A DNA stretch of 64,000 bases from positions 33,088-97,087 of the forward strand of contig CACDWG010000008.1 in assembly GCA_902556425.1 (NCBI GenBank). The letters are read 5' to 3'. Within the stretch, counting starts at the first letter, position 1. The number at the start of each line of letters is the position of its first letter. This stretch comes from UBA4421 sp002704225. GTDB lineage: Bacteria; Pseudomonadota; Gammaproteobacteria; Pseudomonadales; Azotimanducaceae. Both the position numbers and the translations under genes were made by a program. Below are positions 16,530-25,655 of the stretch, one piece after another. The notes beneath the pieces are model-generated. The model did not search any database. It saw only the letters and a list, made by a program, of their open reading frames with translations, and was not told where the DNA came from.

Positions 16530-16997
16530 TTATTGGGGTCGACGCGTTAATCGATAGAACGCGCCGTCGCCTTCCAAGTTTTCTGGGTCCATGTCGTACT
16601 TGTCGAAGAACTTGTTCGCCACAATTTCGGCTGTTTTGGCATCCGTTAAGATCTCGGCATGAGCACGATACAGTGTGCCGTCCACGTCTAGGACCACTCG
16701 GGGGTCGCTTTCGATTTTTCGGGCCCACTGATTTGAGCGGGCTGATGCGCCGACGAAAAATTCGTCTTTAACCCCCACGCCCCAGATCGTGACCGAATAA
16801 GGGTCAGCAGGATCGGTTTCCAACAACACGTTTTCACAGTCTTCCGCGTGATCCCAATTGGCTGGCCAGGGCGATAGCTCGCCTTCTAATTTGCCTCCGG
16901 GAATCGGCCCTAGGGGCGCGCCGCAAGAACTGAGTAGGAAGGCGCCGACAATCCAGAGTGAGGTGTGCCTGAGATGGGTTTGTTTGAGCATAGGCAT
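16530..16997 (-). CDS. Putative lipoprotein with split-barrel (nitroreductase/PNPOx-like) features
   Basis: 155 residues. The start MPMLKQTHLRH is followed by a hydrophobic stretch and a lipobox LLSSC, so it is probably lipid-anchored. The mature part, DPYSVTIWGVGVKDEFFV, then SNQWARKIESDPRVVL and a GTLYRAHAEILTD strand, resembles the pattern of the F420/FMN split-barrel families (deazaflavin-dependent nitroreductase, DUF2255). In those families an Arg and a 'DPRV' segment sit near the cofactor. Such a domain on a lipoprotein would be unusual. The similarity is by eye only. It stands alone between a divergent SDR gene and the phosphatidyltransferase. Confidence 0.6.
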   Translation of the reverse strand: MPMLKQTHLRHTSLWIVGAFLLSSCGAPLGPIPGGKLEGELSPWPANWDHAEDCENVLLETDPADPYSVTIWGVGVKDEFFVGASARSNQWARKIESDPRVVLDVDGTLYRAHAEILTDAKTAEIVANKFFDKYDMDPENLEGDGAFYRLTRRPQ

Positions 16998-17101
16998 GGA
17001 CTAAGGTCTCTTTCGGATCCCGCAAGCTTACGTGAAGTTTCAATGTATCATCTCTCAAACGAGAATGGAGGGCCCTGCTGTCCAAGCACTGGTGAGAAAT
17101 T

Positions 17102-18121
17102 ATGTCCGAAGAGCAAACGGAAGGCGTAAAAGCAACGGCTGACGACGTGGAAGCAGGCTCTGCCAACACATCGGAATCAGGTATCCAAGAACAACCTGAG
17201 GTTGAAGAAGAAAAGCAGCCGGAGAGTTGGTTCATTACGGGAGCCAATGGAAACCTCGGTCAGCGATTGATTCGCAGGCTGCTAAGCGAAGGAGCAATGA
17301 TCACGGCGGTAGTGCGCAGCGGTAGAGCTGAGCGGGAGTTAACCCGAGTGTTCAGTGCTACCAGCCAGCTACGTATCGAAGTGATCGACTACGCAGAGAC
17401 AATTTTGCTCGCTCAAGCCGCCTACGGCGCGCAATACGCGGTGCATCTGGTGGGAATTCTCAAGTCCAGTAAGAATGCGACATATGCCACAGCCCACGAA
17501 TCCAGTTGCACATCACTGTCTAGAGCGCTGAAGGATACGTCGGTTGAGCACATTACTTACCTTTCCATTCTTGGTGCAAAGCCTGAATCTAACAACGCGT
17601 GTTTGGCGTCCAAGGGGCGTGCCGAGCGAATCCTTTACCGATGCCCAATACCTGCGTGCACCCTCCGTGTGCCCATGGTGATTGGTGAACGGGATTACGC
17701 CAGTAAAATGCTCACCCAACGGGCGAATCTCAACAGTTCCGTTACGTTTCGCGCCGGCAGCTTAGAGCAACCCATTTATGCTGATGACGTGATCGATGCG
17801 ATTTGCAGCGCAGCCCGGCTTGGACTTGACGGCGGACTGGATTTGGCCGGGCCCGAGAGCCTAACCCGTGCCGAACTTTACCGTCGGGCAGCGGCGGCGA
17901 TTGGCCGCACAACACGCGTCCGCTCGATTCCGATGTTTTTGGGTTACACCATGGCTTGGTTTTTGGAGTTGTTCATGTCCGAACCGCCGGTGACCCGCGC
18001 CATGTTGGGTGTGTTAGATCACGACGACGACATTGACGTCGCGAAAGCTCTTCGCCTTTTGGAGTTGGATAAACTGACGGAACTCGATGTCATGCTTCAC
18101 AAAACCGTTGCCAAACGCTGA
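17102..18121 (+). CDS. Atypical SDR (NAD(P)-binding, NDUFA9/NmrA-like)
   Basis: Rossmann-fold protein of the atypical short-chain dehydrogenase group. The first 40 residues are strongly acidic and look disordered. The dinucleotide motif WFITGANGNLGQRLIRRLL follows, then a VVRSGRAERE segment, HLVGIL at the end of the fourth strand, and a YADDVI loop with LAGPESLTRAE as seen in NDUFA9-like proteins. The canonical YxxxK is not obvious, so it may bind rather than reduce. The C-terminal helices include GYTMAWFLELFMSEPP. Function unknown; quinone-related or regulatory roles are possible. Confidence 0.7.
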   Translation: MSEEQTEGVKATADDVEAGSANTSESGIQEQPEVEEEKQPESWFITGANGNLGQRLIRRLLSEGAMITAVVRSGRAERELTRVFSATSQLRIEVIDYAETILLAQAAYGAQYAVHLVGILKSSKNATYATAHESSCTSLSRALKDTSVEHITYLSILGAKPESNNACLASKGRAERILYRCPIPACTLRVPMVIGERDYASKMLTQRANLNSSVTFRAGSLEQPIYADDVIDAICSAARLGLDGGLDLAGPESLTRAELYRRAAAAIGRTTRVRSIPMFLGYTMAWFLELFMSEPPVTRAMLGVLDHDDDIDVAKALRLLELDKLTELDVMLHKTVAKR

Positions 18122-18125
18122 TCCC

Positions 18126-19235
18126 TTATCCCTTTAGGGAGTTGGCCAAAAACGGCAGGCTGACATCCAACCGGTGATCAATACCTGAGTGTGTTCCGGC
18201 AAACTCCTCGTAGCGATGAGTGATGCCGCATTGATTGAGCCGCATGGACAACTGTCGTGCGCCATAGTGAATATGGAACTGATCTTGCCATCCGCAATCG
18301 ATGTAAATGCCACGCAGTTTGGCCAGTCGGGCCTGATTGGCCCGCACCCTATTGATGGGGTCGTGTTTCAGCCAAGCACGCCAGCGGACATCGATGCGCT
18401 CACCGGTATTCAGATCAAAGGGTAGGTAAAACCCGTTAGGAGCGTCCGGATTCGGATCATAGGTTGCCGCCATGGCGACTAACATCAGTGACATGATGTC
18501 TCTGCCGGACAACGGTTGTTCACCATTGGGCGGGCAGTTTGCAACATGGGCCAAAAAACGCTGTACGCGGCCGTCGTCTTCGCCGGGTGATGATTGGGGT
18601 TTAACGACCCGTTTGCCGGGTTTTAGCGCCGGCGCTGCGAACTTTTGCAAATGCGTCAGTACCGCAGGCCACTCGGCACCGTAAACAAAGTCGAAGTGCG
18701 CATCACCGGAGTGATTGGCGATCGCGCCCCAAATATTCGGGTGCGCCATACCCAAGCGCATGGCGCCAAAGCCGCCGGATGATTTGCCAAAACAGCCACG
18801 ATGTTGGGCATCCGCCAACGTACGAAATTCACGGTCGACAAAGGGTACGAGTTCGTCGTTCAAGTAATCGGCATAAGCACCAATGGCACTGGAATTGATG
18901 TACTGATTGCCGCCAAGACGCGTAAAGCAGTCGGGAAATACCACAATGACCGGCGGCATCCGCTTGGTCTGTATCAATCGGTCCAGTTTTTCTGGCAGGT
19001 TTTCATCAAAATTCCGCCAATTGAGATGACTGAGGCCGCTGCTGGTAAAGCCCGCTAAGTCATAGAGTGTGATGAAGCGGCGACGTGCATTGCGTGGTGC
19101 GTCATAGGCGGCAGGCAGATAGACGGACAGTTTGCGTTGATGAGGGTCGCCGAGGGGGTTGTCTCGAAGCACGACGGAGTCGTGCATGAGCGTGACAATC
19201 CGACCGCTGGTTGGGGTTGTTGATACTGCCGTCAT
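18126..19235 (-). CDS. Putative esterase (esterase D / PHB depolymerase-like alpha/beta hydrolase)
   Basis: About 369 residues, no signal peptide. The nucleophile elbow is GCFGKSSGGFGAM, with the serine in GxSxG-like GKSSG. Earlier segments, RKLSVYLPAAYD and PPVIVVFPDCFTRLGGNQYIN, fit the putative-esterase (esterase D) family. The C-terminal IYIDCGWQDQFHIHYGARQL and FAGTHSGIDHR give the candidate Asp and His of the triad. ATG 19235 is used; a TTG at 19274 would add 13 residues. Convergent with the SDR gene, four bases away. The natural substrate is not evident. Confidence 0.78.
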   Translation of the reverse strand: MTAVSTTPTSGRIVTLMHDSVVLRDNPLGDPHQRKLSVYLPAAYDAPRNARRRFITLYDLAGFTSSGLSHLNWRNFDENLPEKLDRLIQTKRMPPVIVVFPDCFTRLGGNQYINSSAIGAYADYLNDELVPFVDREFRTLADAQHRGCFGKSSGGFGAMRLGMAHPNIWGAIANHSGDAHFDFVYGAEWPAVLTHLQKFAAPALKPGKRVVKPQSSPGEDDGRVQRFLAHVANCPPNGEQPLSGRDIMSLMLVAMAATYDPNPDAPNGFYLPFDLNTGERIDVRWRAWLKHDPINRVRANQARLAKLRGIYIDCGWQDQFHIHYGARQLSMRLNQCGITHRYEEFAGTHSGIDHRLDVSLPFLANSLKG

Positions 19236-19341
19236 AATCGGGTCCGGGTTGATGTGTCGCTGCTGAACAGACAAGACTATAGTTTGGCGCTATTGAGAAA
19301 AAATTTGCAAACCCGAAAGGGGATGCGGTCAGGAGCGATGC

Positions 19342-20025
19342 GTGAATGCGACAGATCAAACCAATAAAACGCTAGCAAGCCAAAGGGGACGAAAGGCGCC
19401 CCAGCTTTGGCTGGTTATGCTGTGGTGTGCGGCGAGCATGTCGTCAACTTGGGCTGCAGGAAGCGCGGAAGCGGGCCGAGGTCTGTATCCGGTATGCACC
19501 GCATGCCATGGCGCTGAGGGGCAGGGTAATCGTGCAATGAGTGCTCCGAAGATTGCTGGCCAGCAAGGCTTCTATTTGCTGAAGCAGTTGCAGCACTTTC
19601 AATCCGGCGCCCGAGGAGCGGCTCTGGACGATGCTAAGGGGCGGCAAATGGCAGCGATGTCGAAAGGTCCTAAGCTAGCCTCGAACCAAGCGCTGGAAGA
19701 TTTGGTCGCCTATGTAGAACGCTTCCCGGACAACAAAAGCGCCGAAACCGTGAATGGAGATACTGATCGGGGCAAGGGCCTATACGTAACCTGCGCGAGC
19801 TGTCACGGGGATAGGGCGCAAGGCCTGGAAATGATGGCAGCCCCACGGTTGGCAGGACAAAACGATTGGTATTTGGTTGCGCAGCTGGAGAATTTTGCGG
19901 CCGGCAAGCGCGGCTATGCGCCCAGTGATCACGGTGGCCGGCAAATGAAGGCCATGATGGGTGTGTTGCAAAATCCTGAGGACTATCGGGACGTGGTCGC
20001 CTACATCAACACGCTCATCCCCTAG
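19342..20025 (+). CDS. Second dihaem cytochrome c4-like protein
   Basis: Periplasmic dihaem cytochrome, paralogue of the one at 5883-6527. GTG 19342 has AGGAG 6 bases upstream. A signal peptide with a hydrophobic core (PQLWLVMLWCAASMSSTWA) ends near residue 35. Haem sites are CTACHG (about residue 50) and CASCHG (about 153). The halves repeat the pattern APKIAGQQGFYLLKQL and APRLAGQNDWYLVAQL, and each has an RQM-AM methionine segment (GRQMAAMS, GRQMKAMM) for the sixth ligand. It precedes alr by about 20 bases, an unusual partner, so the operon link is probably not functional. Confidence 0.88.
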   Translation: MNATDQTNKTLASQRGRKAPQLWLVMLWCAASMSSTWAAGSAEAGRGLYPVCTACHGAEGQGNRAMSAPKIAGQQGFYLLKQLQHFQSGARGAALDDAKGRQMAAMSKGPKLASNQALEDLVAYVERFPDNKSAETVNGDTDRGKGLYVTCASCHGDRAQGLEMMAAPRLAGQNDWYLVAQLENFAAGKRGYAPSDHGGRQMKAMMGVLQNPEDYRDVVAYINTLIP

Positions 20026-20046
20026 AGTTTCATCAGACGTAATCCT

Positions 20047-21156
20047 ATGACTTCTCCTCGCCTTCATCTTGATCTTGATGCGCTTGCGCATAACTTCCAT
20101 CTTCTTCGGCAACGCGGATCAGAGGCCTTGCCTGTGGATCAGGCTGCAGCAGTCGTTAAAGCCAATGCCTATGGCTTGGGCCTTGATCCAATCGCGCGGC
20201 GCTTGTGGCAAGAAGGGTGTCGGCGTTTCTTTGTGGCGGTGGCGGAGGAGGGAATTGAACTTCGTGGCGTGTTACCGGATGCACGGATCTATGTGCTTGC
20301 TGGCGCGACTGCGCAAACTTTGGACGAACTGACAATCCACCGACTCACACCGGTACTGAATACCCACCATCAGTGCGCCCTGTGGTCACAATTACCGGAC
20401 CCTGTACCGGCGGCCCTGCATATTGATACGGGCATGCATCGGCTGGGTCTGCCCTCGGATTATGACCTAAGGGCGCTACCCGCCCTTGAGCTGGAGTTGG
20501 TAATGACGCACTTTGCCCGGGCCGATGAATGGAGCAACCCCATGCGGCGAGAGCAGCTGGGTCGTTTTGCTGCCTGGGTCCCGCCACTGCGTGATCAATT
20601 TCCCGGCGTGCTGTTCAGTACAAACAACAGCGCAGCGGCGTTATCAGACCACGGCGCATCCGCAAGTGAATTGGCGGATGTTCCAAGGGACATCGATCGG
20701 TTGGGGATTGGCCTGTACGGCGTGAATCCTCATATTGAAAGAGACTCTCAGCCGGCGAAACAAAGGCTAGCGAACGTGGCGACGTTGGAAGCGCAGGTGC
20801 TTCAGGTACGGCAAGTCGAGGCCGGCGCCGAGGTTGGCTATGGGAGCATCTATCGAGTCAGCGAGGCATCTCGTTTAGCGACCATTGGCGCGGGCTATGC
20901 GGATGGCATACCCAGACTGCTGTCTAACCGAGGGCACGTCTACTTCCGGGGGCATCGCTTTCCTATTGTGGGACGTATCAGCATGGATTCATTGGTGGTA
21001 GAGCTGCCAGACACCGAAGACTGCAATCTGCAGGAGGGCGAGTGGGTGGAAATTTTTGGAGCCAATTTATCGGTCGACGATGTCGCGCAACAGGCTGAGA
21101 CCATCGCGTATGAGGTCTACACAGGCTTAGGATCTCGTGTGAGGCGACTGCTATAG
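20047..21156 (+). CDS. alr: Alanine racemase
   Basis: PLP enzyme that makes D-alanine for peptidoglycan. The PLP lysine is in VVKANAYGLG near residue 39. The N-terminal barrel has LHLDLDALAHNF at the start and LHIDTGMHRLG. The C-terminal domain has the catalytic tyrosine in VGYGSIYRV, TIGAGYADGIPR and GRISMDSLVV, all standard. 369 residues matches Alr/DadX. Whether it is the biosynthetic (Alr) or catabolic (DadX) form cannot be told; no dadA is nearby. The following SDR begins 35 bases later. Confidence 0.95.
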   Translation: MTSPRLHLDLDALAHNFHLLRQRGSEALPVDQAAAVVKANAYGLGLDPIARRLWQEGCRRFFVAVAEEGIELRGVLPDARIYVLAGATAQTLDELTIHRLTPVLNTHHQCALWSQLPDPVPAALHIDTGMHRLGLPSDYDLRALPALELELVMTHFARADEWSNPMRREQLGRFAAWVPPLRDQFPGVLFSTNNSAAALSDHGASASELADVPRDIDRLGIGLYGVNPHIERDSQPAKQRLANVATLEAQVLQVRQVEAGAEVGYGSIYRVSEASRLATIGAGYADGIPRLLSNRGHVYFRGHRFPIVGRISMDSLVVELPDTEDCNLQEGEWVEIFGANLSVDDVAQQAETIAYEVYTGLGSRVRRLL

Positions 21157-21191
21157 TCCGGAGAAATCGATAGCACCGATAGGAGGGGGAG

Positions 21192-22004
21192 ATGTCTGTA
21201 TCCGTTAATCAGCAAGGGGTTTTGGCTGGCAAGGTCGCCGTCATTACTGGAGCCAGTCGTGGTATCGGCGACGCCCTAGCCCGCCGCTACGCCATGGAAG
21301 GAGCGAAGGTCGTGGTTTCGGCACGCACCGTGGGCGAAGGCGATCACTATCTGCCGGGGTCGATTAATCAAACCGTTGCCGATATTCGGGCCGCTGGCGG
21401 CGAAGCGATAGCCGTCAAAGCCGATCTGGCAAATGCGGAAGACCGACAGGGATTGGTTGATGCCACGATGAGCGCCTATGGGGCCATTGATATTTTGGTC
21501 AACAATGCCGCCATCACGTACTTTATTCCTGTCGCTGATTTTCCGGAGAAGCGCTTTCAGTTGATGATGGAGGTGCAGGTTTGGGCGCCCTTCGAGCTGG
21601 CGCAGCTGGTGCTGCCCGGGATGAAGGAGCGCGGATCGGGTTGGATTTTGAATGTGTCGTCTCATGCGGCGCTTCATCCAGAAAAAACTGTGCCCGGAAG
21701 AGGCGGAACAGTCTATGGTATGTGCAAGGCCGCTCTGGAGCGTTTCACAACGGGTCTGGCACAAGAAGTGTTTGACGATGGTATCGGTGTGAATGTTATC
21801 TCCCCAGGTTTGGTGGCCACTCCCGGAGTCATGCATCACAAACTGATCAACGAAACCAACGAAGATCGCGTGACACCGGTAGAGCACATGGCTGAAGCCT
21901 GTTTGCGGCTATGCCATGGAAACGCGCAAGAATTGACCGGGCGCATTGATTACGCAGATTCGGTGATGGACGAATTTTCGTTGAGCGCACAAACGCTGAT
22001 CTGA
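21192..22004 (+). CDS. Short-chain dehydrogenase/reductase
   Basis: Classical SDR of 270 residues. The cofactor motif TGASRGIG follows GKVAVI, a NNAA motif sits at about residue 105, and the catalytic serine and YxxxK are in LNVSSHAA and TVYGMCKAALERF. The insertion between strand 2 and helix C (EGDHYLPGSINQTVADIRAAGG) is longer than usual. RBS AGGAGGGGGAG directly precedes the ATG. It lies in a run with the class III aminotransferase and an acyl-CoA dehydrogenase, suggesting catabolism of a branched or amino-containing compound; this is inference from context. Confidence 0.88.
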   Translation: MSVSVNQQGVLAGKVAVITGASRGIGDALARRYAMEGAKVVVSARTVGEGDHYLPGSINQTVADIRAAGGEAIAVKADLANAEDRQGLVDATMSAYGAIDILVNNAAITYFIPVADFPEKRFQLMMEVQVWAPFELAQLVLPGMKERGSGWILNVSSHAALHPEKTVPGRGGTVYGMCKAALERFTTGLAQEVFDDGIGVNVISPGLVATPGVMHHKLINETNEDRVTPVEHMAEACLRLCHGNAQELTGRIDYADSVMDEFSLSAQTLI

Positions 22005-22051
22005 TCTCGCAGACCTTGATGTCGGGCAGCGTGCCGACAAGGAGAAATGAC

Positions 22052-23464
22052 ATGGCTAATATTCCAAGATTCGCAACCCATAACGAGTATCCTAACGATT
22101 CTATTGAGGGAATGGATCTGCAGCACCTGCTGCATCCCTCGACAAATCTGGCTCAGCATCAGCAGCATGGACCGGTTGTACTGGAGAGTGCCGATGGCAT
22201 CTATGTTCGCGATAACCACGGAAAGCAGTATCTGGAAGGCATGGCGGGTCTTTGGTGCACTGCCATTGGCTACGGCCAGGAAGAACTGGCCCGTGTCGCA
22301 TATGAGCAAATGGTCAAACTCAATTACTCACAGCTCTTTGCCGGTCGAACCAACGAGCCGTCGGTGTTGCTGGCAGAAAAGCTCAAACAGATGGCGCCAT
22401 TGGACGCGGGCCGTGTGTTTTTTGGTCTGTCCGGTAGCGATGCAAACGACACTCAAATCAAATTGATCTGGTATTACAACAACGCCATCGGCAGGCCGGA
22501 AAAGAAGAAGATCATTTCACGTAAACGGGGTTATCACGGGGTCACCATTGCCAGTGGTTCGCTCACAGGTCTGCCACCGTTCCATGCGGCCTTTGACTTG
22601 CCAATGCCTGGTTTCCTGCATACGTCATCGCCGCATTACTACAGTGAAGGTTTGCCCGGCGAGACTGAGGCCGAGTTTCTTCAGCGACTGGTGAATGATC
22701 TGGAGCAAATGATAGAGCGCGAGGGTCCGGAGACGGTCGCCGCGTTTATTGCTGAACCCATTATGGGAGCCGGTGGCGTGGTTGTGCCACCAGAACACTA
22801 TTACCCGCGTATTCAGCACGTTCTGGACAAGCACGATATTGCCTTCATCGATGACGAGGTGATCTGTGGCTTTGGTCGCACTGGCAAGCCGTTTGGGGCC
22901 CAAACCATGGACATCAGGCCTACCACGATGAGCATTGCCAAAGCCTTGTCTTCCGCCTACTTGCCCATCAGCGCCGTGTTGCTGCCGGAATACATGTACG
23001 AAGCCTTTGCGGATCGATCCGCCGAGTTAGGAAATTTTGCCCATGGTTTTACCTACTCCGGTCACCCGGTTTGCGCAGCAGTAGCGCTTCGCAATCTGGA
23101 ATTGATGGAAGACATGGACTTATTCGCCCACGCGGAAAAAATGGGCGCAATTCTCCAGCAGCGCTTACAACAATTTGCCGGGCACCCGCTGGTGGGCGAG
23201 GTACGCGGTAAGGGTCTGATTGCTGCTGTGGAACTGGTGCGTCGTGCCGAGCCTCGAGAGACCTTTGCTCCGGGCGATGGTGTGGGAGCCTACTGTTCCA
23301 GTGCCTGCCATGAAGCGGGCTTGGTGCTACGCAACCTAGGGGACTCCATCGCCATTTGTCCGCCGCTGATTATCAATGAAACCCAGATTGACGAGCTGAT
23401 TACCAAACTTGGCTCCGCGCTGAATCAAACTCACGAATGGGTCAAGAAGCAAGGGCTGTGTTAG
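22052..23464 (+). CDS. Class III (omega) aminotransferase
   Basis: PLP-dependent transaminase of the acetylornithine/omega-amino-acid group. ATG 22052 follows AAGGAG at 22039-22044; an upstream frame from 22016 is not needed. Landmarks are GLWCTAIGYGQEELA, the GSDANDTQIKLI segment, RGYHGVTIASGSLTG, the aspartate in AFIDDEVICGFGRTG and the Schiff-base lysine in MSIAKALSSAYLP, about 470 residues in all. The sequence is closest in style to beta-alanine:pyruvate or putrescine/taurine-type transaminases. The exact amine cannot be deduced. Confidence 0.9.
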   Translation: MANIPRFATHNEYPNDSIEGMDLQHLLHPSTNLAQHQQHGPVVLESADGIYVRDNHGKQYLEGMAGLWCTAIGYGQEELARVAYEQMVKLNYSQLFAGRTNEPSVLLAEKLKQMAPLDAGRVFFGLSGSDANDTQIKLIWYYNNAIGRPEKKKIISRKRGYHGVTIASGSLTGLPPFHAAFDLPMPGFLHTSSPHYYSEGLPGETEAEFLQRLVNDLEQMIEREGPETVAAFIAEPIMGAGGVVVPPEHYYPRIQHVLDKHDIAFIDDEVICGFGRTGKPFGAQTMDIRPTTMSIAKALSSAYLPISAVLLPEYMYEAFADRSAELGNFAHGFTYSGHPVCAAVALRNLELMEDMDLFAHAEKMGAILQQRLQQFAGHPLVGEVRGKGLIAAVELVRRAEPRETFAPGDGVGAYCSSACHEAGLVLRNLGDSIAICPPLIINETQIDELITKLGSALNQTHEWVKKQGLC

Positions 23465-23645
23465 CGAGCTGTGTTTAGATCGCCATGGCAATGATTTGAT
23501 AGGCCCTTAACGTTTGGCAGACAAACAATCCGCTCGAATTTTCATGCCGCAGTAAGCGTCGTCACGGATTTGAGTGGTGAAAGGATCTGATCCCCGTCAG
23601 CCAGTTCGGGTACCATACGGCCAGTCGATTGAAGAGGCAGCGTTA

Positions 23646-24815
23646 ATGCATTTGGTACCAGATTTTGATTTCGGGCACGGTGAAACGATAGGGCAGCTGC
23701 GTGACAGCGTCGCGAATTTTTGCGCTAAGGAATTGGCGCCCCGCGCAGCCCAGATCGACCGCAACAACGAATTTCCTCGAGACCTGTGGCCAAAACTGGG
23801 TGACCTGGGCGTGCTGGGCATGACGGTTCCGACGGAATATGGCGGCGTTGACATGGGCTACCTTGCTCATACCATTGTGCTGGAAGAAATCAGTCGCGCG
23901 TCTGGTTCTGTTGGCCTGTCCTATGGCGCACATTCCAATCTCTGCGTGAATCAGATTGTGCGCTTTGGTACCGGGGACCAGCGACAGAATTATTTGCCCA
24001 AGCTGGTGTCCGGCGAGTTTTTGGGCGCCTTAGCCATGAGCGAGCCCGGCTCGGGCTCCGACGTTGTGAGTATGAGTTTGCGCGCCACGGACGATGGCGA
24101 TGACTACATTCTCAACGGCAACAAAATGTGGATAACCAATGGGCCTGGTGCTGATGTACTGGTGGTCTACGCCACGGTAGACCCGGCCTTGGGCACGAAG
24201 GGCATTACGGCTTTCCTGATCGAGAAGGGGATGACGGGGTTCAGCACAGGCAATAAGTTAGACAAAATGGGTATGCGAGGTTCCGATACAGCGGAGCTAA
24301 TTTTCGAAGATTGCCGAGTTTCCAAGTCGCAAATTCTTGGCAAGGTGGGCCAGGGCGTCAGCATCTTGATGAGCGGTCTGGATTATGAGCGAGTGGTTCT
24401 GGCCGGTGGTGCCCTAGGTCTCAGTCGCGCAGCCCTAGATGTGGCAATGCCCTATGTTCACGAGCGGCAGCAGTTTGGTCGCCCCATTGGGGAGTTCCAG
24501 TTGATGCAGGCCAAAATTGCCGACATGTATACTGAAACCAATGCTGCTCGAGCCTATGTGTATTCGGTTGCCGCGGCCTGCGATGCGGACCGCACCACGC
24601 GTATTGATGCAGCGGGCTGTATTTTGTACGCAGCCGAGCGGGCGACTCAGCATGCTTTGCAAGCGGTGCAGGCGCTCGGCGGCAATGGCTATATCAACGA
24701 CTATCCTGCGGCTCGTTTGCTGCGGGATGCCAAGCTCTATGAAATCGGTGCAGGTACCAGTGAAATTCGGCGTATGCTGATCGGGCGCGAGTTATTCGAC
24801 GCGACTCGTAGCTGA
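23646..24815 (+). CDS. Acyl-CoA dehydrogenase, isovaleryl-CoA dehydrogenase type
   Basis: FAD enzyme introducing a 2,3 double bond into an acyl-CoA. The catalytic glutamate appears in the LDYERVVLAGG helix (Glu248), the position used by isovaleryl-CoA dehydrogenase, while the usual C-terminal site reads YEIGAGTSEIRR. Other landmarks are AMSEPGSGSDV, KMWITNGPGADV and QALGGNGYINDYPAARLLRDAK. ATG 23646 has GAGG 9 bases upstream and gives 389 residues. Leucine-catabolism partners (methylcrotonyl-CoA carboxylase) are not in the window, so the substrate remains tentative. Confidence 0.85.
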   Translation: MHLVPDFDFGHGETIGQLRDSVANFCAKELAPRAAQIDRNNEFPRDLWPKLGDLGVLGMTVPTEYGGVDMGYLAHTIVLEEISRASGSVGLSYGAHSNLCVNQIVRFGTGDQRQNYLPKLVSGEFLGALAMSEPGSGSDVVSMSLRATDDGDDYILNGNKMWITNGPGADVLVVYATVDPALGTKGITAFLIEKGMTGFSTGNKLDKMGMRGSDTAELIFEDCRVSKSQILGKVGQGVSILMSGLDYERVVLAGGALGLSRAALDVAMPYVHERQQFGRPIGEFQLMQAKIADMYTETNAARAYVYSVAAACDADRTTRIDAAGCILYAAERATQHALQAVQALGGNGYINDYPAARLLRDAKLYEIGAGTSEIRRMLIGRELFDATRS

Positions 24816-24952
24816 GGCTATAATCGCGCGCGACCGGCCCTTTAGAACCTGAACATCACCGATCAGGTCGACGAATAGCCTAGAGACACGATGGAGGCTC
24901 ATCGGTCAGGTTCGCTCAACGACATTCATTTGCTCAACTAAGGAGAGGTCTC

Positions 24953-25360
24953 TTGAGACTGAGATTCATCGCTATTGCTTCAACCCTTTTGTTTGCCTTG
25001 TCTGCCAACGCGGTACCACCCGGCAGCGACGACGAGATCGACGCACGCTTGCAGCCCTATGGAACAGTCAACCGCGCGGCAGTTGAGGAAGTCATGGTAG
25101 CGGCCGCGCCTGCGGCTCCTCTAAGCGGAGCGGAGGTGTACGACACCTATTGTGCAACCTGCCACGCCATGGGAATTGGTGGCGCGCCAGCATTCGCCGA
25201 TACCTCTGCTTGGGCTCCTCGGATTTCCAAGGGCATGGATGCTCTGATGGCAAGTACGCTGAACGGCATCAATGCGATGCCCGCCAAGGGTCTCTGCATG
25301 TCCTGCTCCGATGATGAGTTGAACGATGCGGTCACCTACATGGTCGACGCTGCACAGTAG
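24953..25360 (+). CDS. Small c5-type cytochrome
   Basis: 135-residue exported monohaem cytochrome. TTG 24953 has AAGGAGAGG just upstream. A signal peptide ends after SANAVPPG, about residue 23. A linker of about 45 residues precedes the haem motif in YCATCHAMGIGG. The C-terminal part contains the methionine in GINAMPAKG and the CMSC pair before SDDELNDAVTYMVD; those two cysteines are typical of cytochrome c5. Probably a soluble electron carrier or a partner of an oxidase. It stands alone; the nearest gene downstream is the porin 417 bases away. Confidence 0.88.
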   Translation: MRLRFIAIASTLLFALSANAVPPGSDDEIDARLQPYGTVNRAAVEEVMVAAAPAAPLSGAEVYDTYCATCHAMGIGGAPAFADTSAWAPRISKGMDALMASTLNGINAMPAKGLCMSCSDDELNDAVTYMVDAAQ

Positions 25361-25462
25361 TGCACGATGGATATTGAACCCCTCGGATCCGGGTTAGATC
25401 GGTTCAATTCAAGATAAGGCCTTGGTAATCGGTCAGCATTGCTAGGCCCGTTCTCTCGATAA

Positions 25463-25495
25463 GCACCGAGATGGCGCGCCGCACCGTATTGGTGC
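25463..25495. promoter_or_regulatory. Tandem NtrC (enhancer) binding sites upstream of porin
   Basis: Two adjacent matches to the known NtrC palindrome GCACC-N5-GGTGC. Site A is GCACCGAGATGGCGC (25463-25477, one mismatch). Site B is GCACCGTATTGGTGC (25481-25495, perfect). The known E. coli glnA sites have the same form. The sites lie about 170-190 bases before the predicted sigma-54 promoter, a usual enhancer distance. An extra half-site GCACC is at 25513-25517. The inverted repeat could be taken for a terminator stem, but it lacks a T-run. Predicted from consensus only. Confidence 0.65.
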
Positions 25496-25655
25496 GCGCC
25501 GCCGAAGATTGTGCACCGAAGATAGGCATTTCTTGCCAGATTGGAATCAGCGTTCATATGTTGCTGCCACCGCCTCGCGCGGCGTCTTTTAAAATATCTA
25601 ATAAAATCAGGGCCTAGAGCCTAGTTTTATCCTCGCTTTCTATTGCTGTCCAAAG

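Noticed and set aside
21276..21887. 203-residue minus-strand ORF opposite the SDR gene
   Set aside because: Shadow frame of the SDR, cysteine- and histidine-rich by codon complement only.
25473..25500. Inverted repeat read as a terminator
   Set aside because: No T-run follows, and the core fits an NtrC site better than a stem-loop.
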